Source of the DNA: Chelydra serpentina
Lineage: Eukaryota > Chordata > Testudines > Chelydridae
Assembly (NCBI GenBank): GCA_037349315.1
Contig: JBAIAC010000007.1
Span: forward strand, 7,936,001 to 8,000,000
Reading direction: 5' to 3'
DNA length: 64,000 nucleotides
Below are positions 34,166 to 50,480 of this stretch, piece by piece. Every line of letters begins with the position of its first letter. The first letter of the stretch is position 1. Under the pieces are notes generated by a model. It had not been told where the DNA came from and ran no database searches. It worked only from the letters and a program-made list of their open reading frames with translations. A program made the translations under genes and the position numbers.

Positions 34166-35075
34166 GTGAGTTTTATTCCTGGCTCTTCACGAAATAGTAG
34201 TGTTGTTTTTGTTTGTTATTTTAATGGCTCCCAAGTACGTGAGGCGCTTCCCCAAACAGATAAAAGGTAAGATCCCTGTCAGGAGAAACATGACTGGAAA
34301 TCAGTGGGGGCTACACGGGAGCTCAGCACGTCTGAATATCAGGGTGATTATACATATAGTATGCAGAAAGACCAGCTATAGAGGGGAGAGGAGGGGAATG
34401 TAAAACAAACCACAAATTGAAACACGGGCTACAACAAAAAGGGAAAACAACCACAACCAAAAGAATAATTTCCGCAGGCAAGAGAGCTTAGCAGAAATGG
34501 CAAGTATGCTGCAGCATTAATGCTCACTTGTGCAGCACTTCCTTGGGAAGATGAACTTCTCTTTTAAAGGACGCAAGGAGCTCAATGCGGTTCAGAGCTC
34601 ACTCTCCATCTACCAGCAAAACATGCGTCTAGTTTTTGCCTCAAAGCCCTTGTGCAAATGGTACAGTCAAAATTGGTGAATGGGCCAAACTCTGTGCAGC
34701 AAGGTGGGACAGAAGGCACGGTTTGGTGTGTTATGGTAGAGGATTCCTGCTGGCACTGGGAAGGATGCCACTGACCAGGTCTAGGAGAGATTTGCTGCTC
34801 CTTGTAGCACTGAGCAGCCAGCCTACCCACTTCTGCTGGATAGGGCCTGCTGTCATGACAGCACACGCCAGCTTGCTTTGTCACGAGATGGCCACACCCA
34901 TGTCCGCTGACACTGACCTCGTTATTTGGCTGGACTTCACAACTGTGTGCCGTGAAGATATGCTGCCTTCCGTCTCCTGCCAGGTGGTGTGAGAGGCCCC
35001 TGTGTCCTCCTGCCATACTTGTGTGGGAGAGAGCAGGATTTAGCCCATATGGTTCATTCTCTTGCTTTGGTTTAG
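34166..35075. other. PRKCH intron between the hinge and N-lobe exons
   Basis: A 910-bp intron with no repeat recognised. The long open frames on both strands here have no supporting motif and are ignored. Confidence 0.6.

Positions 35076-39047
<3,972 letters not shown>

Positions 39048-39074
<27 letters not shown>
39048..39074. repeat. Poly-T tract (27 T)
   Basis: A homopolymer run just upstream of the Penelope-like fold-back at 39135-39294. Likely variable in length. Confidence 0.9.
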
Positions 39075-39099
39075 GCAGAAGAAATTAACATAACGGGGA

Positions 39100-39294
39100 C
39101 AGTGTAGTAGCTGTGTTAGTCTGTGTCAGCAAAAAGAAAATAAGAAAGAAATAAATACTTGTGGCACCTTAGAGACTAACAAATTTATTTCAGCATAAGC
39201 TTTCGTGAGTGGGTTCTAACCCACGAAAGCTTATGCTGAAATAAATTTGTTAGTCTCTAAGGTGCCACAAGTATTTCTTTCTTTCTTATTTTCT
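39100..39294. repeat. Penelope-like tail as a 73-bp fold-back
   Basis: 39135-39207 and 39222-39294 are reverse complements over 73 nt with a single mismatch and a 14-nt spacer (agtgggttctaacc). The arm sequence (aagtatttctttctttctta on the minus strand, with gtgccacaagtattt) is the same tail repeat found at 6062-6175 and 8727-9000. So two tail copies sit head to head. The near-identity of the arms suggests they arose in one event. Confidence 0.85.
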
Positions 39295-40794
39295 CATAAC
39301 AGGGACAGGATGCCTTTGTTTTATATTTGCAATTTTATAGAAGATACAATTATTTAGTTATTGCTTTAATATTTGGCATATTGCTGACTAGGCTTAACAA
39401 ACAAAGCGAGGTTCTTTTTTGTTTGTTTGTTGTTGTTTTTTAGCTAATTATTATTTACTAGGCCTCTGGCCTTTTAGCTAAACTTTGGACTTTTGGGCCT
39501 TTAAAGGTTGACACAAGTCCATTTGCCAAATTGTTATACAAGCAGCACATGGATTTTAACCCTTCAAGGATTTAGACAGGAATTTAGAACAAGGGGGTTT
39601 GTTTTTCCTGGAATGTATTAATCACACAGGTTTGCACTATACACAACCCATTTTCTTGGGGGCTGCGGAACCATTATTTCTGTGAGGATGGTTGATTTTA
39701 AATTCTTTGACCCAACAACCATGAAAGTGACTGGAGTGATCAGTTTCCCATGCAAATGGTGTCAAATGGCACCCAAGTTAATGCCTCTAGATTTTCTCCT
39801 ATTGCCCTCATCCCTCTCTTCTAGTGAGCCCAGGATACTTTCAGAGGACTCTCGTCCTGGATGCTATTTCAGGCACTGTCCTTCTGAGCAGGACTGCAAA
39901 TCCCGTCATCCTGTGGCTTTATTTTCCATGTCCTTGTGCTGCCAATTGCTGAAGCACGGAGCCTTGAGTGTGTCATTCAAAAAATAGTGAGACCTGAGTT
40001 CTTGGCATTTGGACATGCTTTTCTGTAATGAACACCACCTCAAATGATAACCTACAAACAGGAATACTCTTGAAGTCAAGAGAATCCAGGAATTCCAGGC
40101 GAGCTAATCACTGAATAGTACCATTTTGCAACGCTTTGTAGGGCACATACACTTCTGTCCCTTTAAAAGATGCTAGCTGATGTCATGCCACTGAAATGAC
40201 TGAACAGACTGGGAAAGTTACTCATTTGTCTCTAATGCCTCCCATGGTATTCAGATTGTTTTGTCTGGAATGAACATGACCATTATGTCACAAATCTCCC
40301 ACGCATTTAACAGATGGACCCGCTGCTGTGACCTTTTAAAAATGTAAAGGAAGAGATCAGGCTAAACTTGAGCCTGTGCATATGTTACATAAGGGCTCGA
40401 GCTGTGATTACTTTTTAAGGGGACGCCTTCAGTTTTGTTTTCTCCAGGATTGCATAACATATAGAGTGAACGTTGAGGCTGACTTTGTAATCTAGCGGCT
40501 ACCCGGAAATCAGAGGTTGGGCGCTCTATAGCAGTGGCAATCACTGGGGCAGAGCTCTGAGTAGCAGAGATGAGGCACTCCAGAATGCCACAGTTAGCTC
40601 TCCCTCAGCCGGAGGAAAAAACATCAGGACACAGGCGGTGGAGGGTGCTAGTGGGAAAGTAAATCAGAAAGAGGAGGGGGGGAAATGTTGGAGGTTCTGT
40701 CTGAAAAGGGTTCATAGGAGCACCTTTAGGGTAGTAGGGCTAAAGCTACAGCTATCGAGATGACTTTGATCCACTTCTGATGTTGTAAACATTG

Positions 40795-40980
40795 AGGGGG
40801 AGGAATAGCTCAGTGGTTTGAGCATTGGCCTGCTAAACCCAGGGTTGTGAGTTCAATCCTTGAGGGGGCCATTTAGGGATCTGGGGCAAAAATTGGGGAT
40901 TGGTCCTGCTTTGAGCAGGGGGCTGGACTAGATGACCTCCTAAGGTTCCTTCCAACCCTAATATTCTATGGTTCTATGAT
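40795..40980 (+). mobile_element. SINE with tRNA-like head and CR1 tail
   Basis: The head (about 40795-40870) has an A-box-like tagctcagtgg and a B-box-like gagttcaatcct, as in RNA polymerase III promoters, with ggcctgctaaacccag between. The tail (about 40890-40980) is the CR1 3' end: ttggtcctgctttgagcagg, then ggactagatgacctcc and attctatggttctatgat. Sharing the LINE's 3' end is how such SINEs are mobilised. A near-identical copy lies at 61362-61550. Confidence 0.88.
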
Positions 40981-42235
40981 CCTTTTCTCTTTAGCGTCTT
41001 GAAATAATTGGTAGATTTGATTAATTTACAGATACCTAAAGTGCAGATGTACTTGTTGCATCCTTTCTTCTTGCTGACTGGATCTTTCTTTTCTCCTCTG
41101 TGGCAGCAGCGGGCAATGAGGCAGCTATTTTTTAAGACCACCAGGTGTGGGTGTTCACTGGGCAGGACAGATGAGGGGAAAGGAAAATAGGTAGAAGGGC
41201 ATTTGCCCTCTGTGGCATTGCCCAAAAATGGTCAATGATCAAGGCTTTAGCATGTGACAGAGGCTGATTACCTGGGTGGAGCAGGGTAATCGGAAATGTG
41301 TACGGGGGTGGAGGGTGAGCAGACAGCATGGGTGGAGGGAGGGAAGCAGGGGCTGTAGGCTTGGAAAGTCTCCTAGCTCACATCTGCCTAAAATGGCTGG
41401 GGCAATGGAGCACCTGTAACAGAAGCTATCATGGCACTATAGCACAAATAATAATATATTGTAAATATAGACACTTAGATGCTGAAATTCCCTTCAGAGG
41501 ATCTGCCTCTTGGGCCCCAGCCTAGGTTTCTTGCTGGGACTTGGGCTCCATTGTTGCAGGGCAGGAATCGGGTTGGCTTTCTACCTGGCTGGCATCAAAG
41601 CCTGGCTCTCAGGGGACAACTCCTCACTGGCCTCTTCATGCTTATCCTCCGATAAGTGTTGCTGGTTGTCCTTGGGAGGGTTGGAGAAGAGTGGTCAGAA
41701 GGTTCCACAACCTTTCTGGGTTGGGTGGTTATGTATTTATGCAAAATCCTGTCCGGTTCCTCAGAAAATGAGTAGGTTACAAGTCCCCTGCCAGATTATT
41801 TCCGGTCATCCTTGGTTTTAATATAGGTCCTTCTGAGCTGCTCGCTCTTTATCTGGCTCTGCTCGACAGCAACATTGCGTCTAACTCAATTTGCAGCAAA
41901 AGTAATGCACTTTGGAAGAAGACTCCAGAGTTTGTGATAAATGCAGAATTTGTGCGCTGTGATGGTGTGCATTGTGTGTATGCAAGCATTTTTGAACTGG
42001 ATTAATTTGATTTAATCCAGTTTAAACCCCTTGTGTAGACATTAAACCCTCTGCCACAACATTTGGTTTTGGCTGAGAGTAATGTTTCTAGCATGGCATG
42101 TTCCAAGAGGCTCAATAATGCTTGGCATTTCTTTGGGTCTTAAGTAGAGGCCAGAAAGGGAAGCATCCTTAGGGGCCTGCTACAAAGCCCTTTGAAGTCA
42201 GACTGTAGCTGAGGTACTCAAGGGTAGGATGGGTA
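40981..42235. other. Intron sequence, no clear feature
   Basis: No exon or bounded repeat recognised. 42010-42045 ends in ttgtgtagacattaa, which resembles a Harbinger-like end, without a partner. Confidence 0.4.
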
Positions 42236-42239
42236 GGTT

Positions 42240-43283
42240 ACTGCCTTCCTTCCAGCTGTGGAATAGTATCTTCTGAGGCCATCAAAAAAGAACTAGATAA
42301 ATTCATGGAGGATACGTCCATCAATGGCTATTAGCCAGGATGGGCAGGGATGGTGTCCCTAGCCTCTGTCTGCCAGAAGCTGGGAATGGGTGATGGGATG
42401 GATTACTGATTCATAGATTCTAGGGCTGGAAGGGACCTCGAGAGGTCATCGAGTCCAGCCCCCTGCCCTCATGGCAGGACCAATTACTGTCTAGACCATC
42501 CCTGATAGACATTTATCTAACCTACTCTTAAATATCTCCAGAGATGGAGATGCCACAACCACCCTGGGCAGTTTATTCCAGTGTTTAACCACCCCGACAG
42601 TTAGGAACTTTTTCCTAATGTCCAACCTAAACCTCCCTTGCTGCAGTTTAAGCCCATTGCTTCTTGTTCTATCCTCAGATGCTAAGATGAACAAGTTTTC
42701 TCCCTCTTCCTTATGACACCTGAAGACCGCTATTATGTCCCCTCTCAGTCTTCTCTTTTCTAAACTAAACAAACCCAATTCCTTCAGCCTTCCTTCATAG
42801 GTCATGTTCTTTAGACCCTTAATCATTCTTGTTGCTCTTCTCTGGACCCTCTCCAATTTCTCCACATCTTTCTTGAAATGCGGTGCCCAGAACTGGACAC
42901 AATACTCCAGTTGAGGCCTAACCAGCGCAGAGTAGAGCGGAAGAATGACTTCTCGTGTCTTGCTTATCACACACCTGTTAATGCAGCCCAGAATCATGCT
43001 TGCTTTTTTTGCAACAGCATCACACTGTTGACTCATATTTAGCTTGTGGTCCACTATAACCCCTAGATCCCTTTCTGCCGTACTCCTTCCTAGACCGTCT
43101 CCTCCCATTCTGTATGTGTGAAACGGATTGTTCCTACCTAAGTGGAGCACATTGCATTACTTGATGATGACCTGTTCTGTTCATTCCCTCTGGGGTACCT
43201 GGCATTGGCCACTGTCGGCAGACAGGATACTGGGCTAGATGGACCTTTGGTCTGACCCAGTCTGGTCGTTCTTATGTTCATCA
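42240..43283 (+). mobile_element. Older CR1 3' end interrupted by a younger CR1
   Basis: A plus-strand CR1 tail runs from about 42240 to 42407 (aaaaaagaactagataaatt catgg..., then the word ggatggattactga). It resumes at about 43157 with ttacttgatgatgacctg and ends ggtcgttcttatgttca at 43283. It belongs to the subfamily of the 3880-5000 copy. The interruption is the minus-strand CR1 at 42408-43157. Confidence 0.88.
42408..43157 (-). mobile_element. CR1 LINE copy nested in an older CR1
   Basis: A 5'-truncated minus-strand CR1 of the same subfamily as 1-2109. It has an unbroken frame at 42491-43150 (219 codons, minus strand), read as the C-terminal third of ORF2, ending ...DKCLSGMV exactly as the 124-2028 frame does. 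The short word attact(t)ga occurs at both insertion edges and may be a target duplication. The frame lacks the polymerase active site. Confidence 0.92.
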
Positions 43284-43702
43284 CCAACACTAGAGTGTAG
43301 ATTAGTTTACAGGATACTCCATGAGTGTCAAAAGCCATGCAGTTTCTATCGGCAGAGCGAATTGCCTCCAATCCATGGACTGTTACAGGATCAGATTGAT
43401 TTTTCCTGTATGTCCTGATTTCAATTGTGACATGTAAAATATGACCCTCTCCATGCAGGAATTAATATGGTGTTAGCTGAATCCATGCTTTAAATACCAC
43501 TGCTATTAGCTAGGATGACTTTCCTGACCTGTGTGGACAGGAAATTTTTGGTAGGAGAATAATGTGAAAGCCATTATATAGACCCCCCATCTACAATGGT
43601 TTATTACACGTTTTAGAATTTAGTCAAACACAAGCTATTATGTTTCATCCAGGGGTAACTGGACGATATTTGGTCTGTATCATGCAGGAGGTCAGAATAG
43701 AT

Positions 43703-44026
43703 CAGCGGTTCTCAAACTTCATTGCACCGCAACCCCCTTCTGACAACAAAAATTACTACACAACCCCAGGGGGGTGGAGTGAAGCCTGAGTCCACCTGAG
43801 CCCCCCTGCTCCAGGTAGGGGAGCAAAAACCAAACTCACTGCTCCTGAGTGGGGGGTCGAGACCAAAGCTGACGCCCTGTCACCTGAGCCCTTGGGCCTT
43901 GGCCCCGGGCAGTGGGGCTTGGGCTTTGGCCCCAGGCCTCAACAAGTCTATGCCTGCCCTGGTATTCCCATTAAAATGGGGTCGCGACCCACTTTGGGAT
44001 CCTGACCCACAGTTCGAAAACCACTG
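43703..44026. mobile_element. Non-autonomous hAT element, decayed TSD
   Basis: A 324-bp element with ends cagcggttctcaaact and agttcgaaaaccactg, the same terminal type as 14489-14701. The flanking 8-mers gaatagat (43695-43702) and gaccacat (44027-44034) match at 5 of 8 positions. It sits in a CR1-like tail (caggaggtcagaatagat ... atctatgaat). The interior has G/C-rich tandem-like cttgggcctt words. Confidence 0.75.
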
Positions 44027-44044
44027 GACCACATGATCGAAGGG

Positions 44045-46600
44045 TCCCTTCTGGCTTTGAAATCTATGAATCTGTGGCGTTGAAAAGATTGAAACTGAAC
44101 CAATTCACTAACATCCTGTGTGGCTGGGGGCCCGCTCATGGTGAAATTAGTGCTATCATAACTGGGTTGAGAACCAGCCAGCTGAGACTCAGCCTTGCTG
44201 AGGCAGGGGTAATTTTTTTTTTGCTGAGGGAGCAACCGGCGCTGCTTTCTAGGGGATGGTGAAGAGGTCAGTACAGACCTGATCAATCAAGCCCTAAGGC
44301 CAATACTTTCAAAGTGACTGTTCGGTGGTGTCTTAATTTTTGGATCCCCCACTGGAAAGATCTTGAACCTAGTTTCCAGAGGTGTTGAGCACCCACAACT
44401 CCATCTGAAGCCAGTGGGAGCTGCAGGCGCTCCGCGTCTCTGAAAGTCGGTCCAGAGTTGTCTCAAGTCACGTGCCCACAAACTGAGGCACCCAAATCCA
44501 GTGGCTGCCTTTGAAAATGTGGCTGCAAGCGGTGTGGTCCCATTTATCCTTGGAGAGCCCTCTCTCCTTGTGCGATCCTATGGCAGCTGCAGTAGCTGAG
44601 ATGCATACACTCACAGGTCCCTGGCTTGAATGGGAGAAGTTGGTGGCTGGGCATACTCAATCAAGTGCCCTTGATTCTTAAATTTATTTCCCTTCTAGAG
44701 CCAACAGGACCTGACTCTTTGACCTGCCAGACATGCTGCCAGGGCTACGTAACTTCCCACACTCCTCACAAGGGGACAAATGTAGCAGGGGAAGAATATT
44801 TTGTTTACAGTGGGTGGAAGTATTTACTTTATGGATAAGGACTCAGAGGAATTTTTTTTGTATGTGCTTTTTTTGTTTAACTCCACATTTAGACCCCTAG
44901 ATTTGGGGATTTGTTTTTAAAATAAAATAGAAATGAATAAATAAGCAGCAATAAACATCATCCCTTCGTGTGCATTCTGGGTAGAATTTTGTGATCATGT
45001 GATGAGTTCACCATGGAACCTTCCTGTCATTTATGATGTACTTGGACTTAAGGTAGTGGGAGGAGCAACATATAGTTTGCAGGAGGTAGGTGTCACGGGG
45101 GGGAGGGGCTTTAAGAGGAGTTGGGCCCAACCGCACCTGTGACTGATCAGCTGCCTCTTAGCAGAGATTGATCAAGTGATTATAAAAGCCAGCAAGTGGT
45201 TCTGTTGAAAAGGAATGCGGGGGGCAGAATCCTGTTGCTGGCCCCAGGAGCAGGGGGAGGGAGAAGCAGGGGAAAAGGCTTTTCAGCCTGCTTTGGTCAA
45301 GAGAATAGCTTTGTTTAACTTTTGTATTCAAGAATAAAACCGTGCCCCAAAGGAAGGGCCTGAACAGACTTTTGGGCTTGGCATTAGCCCTTCCTGGGCT
45401 GGGGTGACCAGCCAGGAGCCCTCCGGTATCTCCAAGAGTGCAGTGTTCCAGAGAGATGAATGTGATTGACTTGAAACCTCATAAAATTGCTGCAGCAGAC
45501 AAGGTTTCCACTATGCAGACGGACGGGGTTAAGAAAATACACATACATTGTGATGTAGTTGGGTGTGGTCTCCTGTGCTGATGAAGTGTTAAGTGATGGG
45601 CACCCACAGCTCCCATTGACTTTATCTGGAGTTGTTGTGCTCGGCACTTCTGCAAAATCAAGCGTAGTCTCTCTCACACACACCCCTCTCCTACCCTTTA
45701 CTCAGAGAGACTCTAGAGAACTGTTACAGGAAGCTGGAAAGAACCAGTTTAATTGTCTGTGCCTCAAGGGAGCTTCCTTAGGTAATGTTTAGTTGTTTTA
45801 GGAGTGCGGTGAATGGAAGTTGGTCTTGTGCCGTGTAAAATAAAGCCCTGTCAAATGATGACTCAGCAGTTCCTGGAGCTGGCACTGTGACGTCAGTAAT
45901 TCATTGTTGTAAGAGCGGGCCCAGAGCGAGAAACTGATGTGTGTTTCTCAGAAATGTACTCACTAAATATAAGCCAGGCAAACCCCTAAATTCAATTCGT
46001 CTAATGGCAGGAAGTCCTGTGCCCTCTCAAAGGACAGCCACTATGCGTGATTTTGGTTGCTTTGGAGAAATAAATGCAACATTACTCTGTCATTTCTGAA
46101 ATGTGTTAGTTTTTCATTATGCCTTCATTAGCTAAATAAAGATAACAAAAACAAAAAAATTAAATAAATCCCAGCAGTTCACAGCCTTTAGGTTTACAGC
46201 AGCTCATTTCTGTTTGTGCTGTACCAATACCCCGAGGGCTACATAATACTATTTGTGGCATGCTGAAATTTGATTTCTCCTAGGCATAAATTGTTGCTGA
46301 TAGCAGCATGAACTTATGGACTGATTGAAGGCTTAAGCATGCAAATAAGATGTCCAGTGAAATTGCAACAAAATCAGTTTGCAATTAACTGTTAATTGCT
46401 GAATTTTCGTAGGCCTTGTCAGTGCCCACAAGATTTCCAAATGGCTAGCTAAACCGTGTGCCACTGGCTATCATCAATTTGACTGTATTTAAGAGCCATA
46501 GCTAATGTGTATGAACAATTCCTATGACAAAGTTTGGAGTGGACATAATGTCTTATCTCCGTTAATTATTCTGACTTGAAAACAACGGCCTTGATGATCA
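44045..46600. other. Intron sequence with one LTR-like block
   Basis: 45090-45430 contains tataaaag (45181-45188) and aataaaac (45333-45340) with a GC-rich stretch between, reminiscent of an LTR's U3-R, but no ends or target duplication. The rest is unassigned. Confidence 0.35.
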
Positions 46601-46609
46601 GTATAATTA

Positions 46610-46892
46610 GGCTAGGTCTACACTAACCCCCCCTGTCGAACTAAGATACGCAACTTCAGCTACGTTAATAACATAGCTGAAGTCGAAGTCTCTTAGTTCG
46701 AACTTACCTGTGGTCCACACGCGTGCAGGCTCCCCCGTCGACTCCGCCTGCTCTGTTCGCAGAGCAGGATTATCGGCGTCGACGGGGGAGCACTTCCTGG
46801 TTCGATTTATCGCGTCTAGACAAGACGCGATAAATCGAACCCAGAAGATCGATTGGACTCCTCCGACGCGACGGGTAAGTATAGACGTACCC
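46610..46892. mobile_element. Harbinger-like hairpin element, sister of 29815-30109
   Basis: A 283-bp element flanked by TTA (46607-46609 and 46893-46895), with ends ggctaggtctacactaacc and gggtaagtatagacgtaccc. It shares both internal hairpins with the 29815 copy. The second stem, 46799-46841, is a perfect 19-bp pair (ggttcgatttatcgcgtct) with the same loop agaca. Where the stem bases differ from the sister copy, both arms differ together. Confidence 0.85.
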
Positions 46893-47170
46893 TTAGTATA
46901 GCTCCATTGCAGTCAGCTGGGAGTCTGGAATTAAATTAAATCTACTTCAGTCAAAAATTAAATCTACTTCAGAACACTTTTCAAAGAAAGATTGTATTAG
47001 TGACTTCTCTTTTCATTTCTCCCCTCCACTGCTTCTGCTAATCCCTTCTTACTCTGGCCTACTGCCAAGTATTATCCATTCTATCAGTCTATTCTCTGTA
47101 ATTGTGTAAACCTCTTCGTGCAGAATGCCAGAGCTCATTAGGATTCAGGACTGGTTTAGTGGGTGCGGTG

Positions 47171-47732
47171 CAGTGGCGTAGCCAGGTTTAGAGCACAGGG
47201 GGAGCGGCAGCGCTATAAAAAGGCGCCTCCCCGCTCCGCCTGTACTCACCCCGGTGGCGCTTTAAAGGGCCCGGGACTCCAGCCGCTGCGGAGCCCCCGG
47301 GCCTTTTAAATCCGAGCCCAGCTCCGGCAGCGGGGCGGGGGGGGGGGCACTTTAAAAGGCCCGCAGCTCCCCACAGCAGCAGGAGCCACGGGCCTTTCAA
47401 AGTGCCCCCCCCAGCTCGGTCCGGTAGCGGGGCTGGAGGGGGGTGGGGGGCGTTTTAAAGGGCCTGTGGCTCCCCGCTGCCGGACCCAGGCTGGGGGGGG
47501 GCGCTTTAAAAGGCCGGTGGCTCCTGCCGCTGCGGGGCCTTTTAAAGCGCCCCCCCCAGCAGGGCGGGGGGGGGGCGCTTTAAAGGGCCCGTGGCTCCCC
47601 ACAGGAGCCGTGGGCCTTTTAAAGCGCCCCCGAGCCCGGCTCCCACAGTGGGGCTCGAGCGGCGCCTTAGTGCCGCTTCTCCTCACAGGGGGAGCGGCCG
47701 CTCCCCCTGTTCCCCCCCTGGCTACGCTACTG
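47171..47732. mobile_element. GC-rich non-autonomous hAT element, 8-bp TSD
   Basis: A 562-bp element with terminal repeats cagtggcgtagccagg and cctggctacgctactg. The flanking 8-mers gtgcggtg (47163-47170) and gtgcggcg (47733-47740) match at 7 of 8. The inside consists of recurring units built on gggccttttaaagcgcccc in both orientations. Several long open frames here are artefacts of GC richness. Confidence 0.88.
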
Positions 47733-47740
47733 GTGCGGCG

Positions 47741-49660
47741 GGGGAGAGTTTCAAAGAGGATCAGTCAAATTATTGACTCATAACTTTTTTGAAAAGATAA
47801 TTGTGAAATTTGTCGAATCATTTGGCCTGTTCCTGTTCCATGCTCTAGTGCATCTGAACTCTGTTGTAGTTAGCGCACTGGTGAAATTTGACCTGTGTTT
47901 TTTATCAGCATGGTATTTAGAAAACAGTTGTTGATTTCCAAGCTTCCAGCCAAGACTTAAAGTGAGTAGGGTTGTGTGAGGTTGCAGAGCTATGCAAAAA
48001 AATAAAATAAATCAGGAGTTTTGAGGAGCCCTGAGGCAAACCGACTGCCCTTGAGATGGCATTATTATAATACTTTTACCAGCTGTCCAAGCCCTACACT
48101 TATTTACTACTTTATTTATGAACTAGTAAAATTCCATTGTTGAACCAAGACAGACCTAACCCTGCATGGAGGCAGCTTTTATGCATTGGCTTCCACTCTG
48201 CAAAGAGTAAATTGCTGAGTACTGTTGTAAAGCACTTTCAATGAGGGAACAGACAGTGAAAATATCCCCTGCTCTCCAGTGGAGTCTTTTGACTTTGATG
48301 AGTTTCAGACTGGGCCCTAAATCTGCCTGCCAATGAATCACATGCACCAGCCATACATGTGGAGATTAAATGTTTACACAGTGTGGAATTCCACATTCAA
48401 GTGGAATCTCTGAACATGCTGGATAACCATATACCAGGTTTCAGTCTCCTCCAAATGCTCCCTTATAGACACTACAAACTTTAAAGTCTTTGGACGAAAA
48501 AATAAAATTACTCGTAGTTAAATTTAGTTAAACGAGTAATTAAGGATCTGATCCTGCGAAGGCAGTAGGTAGGGTCTGCCTGCATGGATCTGTTTGCAGG
48601 ACTGAGGCCTCTGACAACTTCAGGGTGAGATTCTATGCTCTGCAGCCTAAAGGGAGAGGGGTCTCATGTGGCTTTAAACCACCTTTGCACCCTTTCAATC
48701 TTGGGCTGTTCTGAGGGCAGGAGATACCCCAGTGTAATTTATACAGATCTGGAGGCCTGTCTAAGTAGGGCAGCCTCCTTGGGGCTGCTCTATGGGCCCT
48801 ATCATGTCTCAGAATCTCTGCACCACTCTCTGATGCGTCCCTGTCCTGACACGCTCCTGCTATGCCTCCTACACAAGGGATTGTGAGGGCGCTTTCTCTG
48901 AGGCTGCCTTACCGCTCTCTTAGTCCATTCCTGCATCAGGGGAATTGTCTCCTGTCCTGAACTGGGATTTTTAGGGCCCATTTATGCCACTCCAGCCCTT
49001 TGACTCAGCATAAAGGGGTCTGAGCAGAGGTGAGGATTCCATGCCAGAAGTCTCTATCATTGAGCTGCAGACCAGATAGACTGCCTAAGGCAAGTCTCTG
49101 GACTGATGCTGATCTCACACAGCTTGTAACCATTTTGTGTGTGGACACTAACTGTGTTACAGCTGTGTTATGTTATAGCTAGTGTCGGGCAAGAATTGTC
49201 CAACAGAACATTTTTTGGACAGAAAATGTCTGATTTGCAAAACTGAAATTGTGGAAAAATTACAATTCTAATGGAAAAAATTGAGAAAAATTGAAATCAG
49301 ATCTCCTCGGCTGGAAGGAATCTTGTCAATTTCATTTTCTGCCTGAAAGTTTTATCCTGTTTGGGGATAATTTCCCCACCCCGCCCCAAGAACGTGAAAT
49401 TTTTCACAAGAAGGGATCTCTGTTTTCCAGCCAACTCTAGCTGTAACAGTTTTTGATGAGTGTTTCAGACATGGTTATAGGTATGTGCCAGGCTTTGGAG
49501 AACAAGTGTATCTCATGTGCTGTTCCATGCTATGCAACTATAACTTATTTTCACAGGCAGATTCCCCACACTTCTGTGCCCCCAGACAGTCTTAGGAATC
49601 AGTGTCCATATGCCTGCCTGAATCAGCTCACTCACAAAAGGGCCAGTGTCCCAGCCACTA
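47741..49660. other. Intron sequence, no clear feature
   Basis: No exon recognised. 49180-49440 is an AT-rich dispersed-repeat-like stretch (see the copies at 7531 and 50170). Confidence 0.4.
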
Positions 49661-49667
49661 ATCTCAA

Positions 49668-49958
49668 GGGTATGTCTACACAGCCTGGTTTGACAAACTT
49701 GGGGTAGTAGGGCTTATGCTAACGCTCTAAAAATAGTTGTGTAGGCAGCACTTGGAAATTTTGGCTGGGCTGGAGCTCGACTTCTGAAGCCCAAGTGGGT
49801 AGGAGGAGGTAGGTTTCAGAGCCCAAGCTCGAGCCAGAGTTGCATCTTCAAAGCACGGTCTATACGTCTATTTTCAAAATGCTGGCACGAGCCCTGCTAA
49901 CCCAAGCCTGTCAGCCTGGTCTGGGTGGCTTGCTCTCATGGGCTGTGTGGACATACCC
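49668..49958. mobile_element. Harbinger-like non-autonomous element
   Basis: A 291-bp element with ends gggtatgtctacacag and ctgtgtggacataccc (15 of 16 complementary). TTA follows the right end and caa precedes the left, so the 3-bp duplication is eroded. The interior carries repeated gagcccaagctcgag-like words and forms part of an inverted structure. Confidence 0.7.
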
Positions 49959-50169
49959 TTAACCCTAATCGTAATCCTGCAAGCTGCTCAATACCCACAC
50001 AGAGCCCCCTGGAAATCTACCCAGAGCAGCTTGCAGAATCAGGGCCTAACTGGAAGGAATTCCCTTCAAAGCCCCACGGTGCCTTTCCAAGCAAAAAGGA
50101 GGTGGTGCGTTTGAGTTACATGAGGCCCCCTCATTAGGGACAGAGCATGTAGCTCCCACAGTCCTCTTG

Positions 50170-50480
50170 ACTAGAGCTGGGGAATTTTGTGTGTGTGCAT
50201 GAATATTTTTTTTCACCAAAAAATACAGATTCAGGTCGACCAAAACTATTCACAAACTTGGGTTGAATTCGGCGAATCATTTTGGCTGGGAAAATAAATT
50301 GGGAGGAAAAAAATCCAGACAAATTTCATTTGTGTTGCTATCCAAAATGTTTGGTTTGATCTGAAACTATTTATTTTTTTTGCAGTTTTTTTGGTTTTGT
50401 CATGAAACATTTTTTAAATTGTTTGTCTGATCCCAAATTATTTTTGTGTTTTGCTTTGACCACCACCATTTTTTGCCCAG
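50170..50480. repeat. AT-rich dispersed repeat (copy 4)
   Basis: Starts gagctggggaattttgtg and continues with tttttttt, caaaa, and catttt words. Matches the style of 7531-7790, 28866-29170 and 49180-49440. Confidence 0.4.

Noticed and set aside
33964..34270. Open frames continuing from the intron through the hinge exon
   Set aside because: They read past the splice sites. The correct exon is 34022-34165 as shown by phase and homology.
34582..35016. 144-codon minus-strand frame in the intron before the N-lobe exon
   Set aside because: No domain, no start context, no conservation visible. It is in a 910-bp intron of PRKCH.
40801..40870. Possible tRNA gene
   Set aside because: Only the A and B box-like words are present, no full cloverleaf, and it is fused to a CR1 tail. 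A SINE head.
47306..47783. Pro/Ala/Gly-rich open frames on both strands
   Set aside because: Products of the repeating GC-rich unit inside the hAT element 47171-47732.
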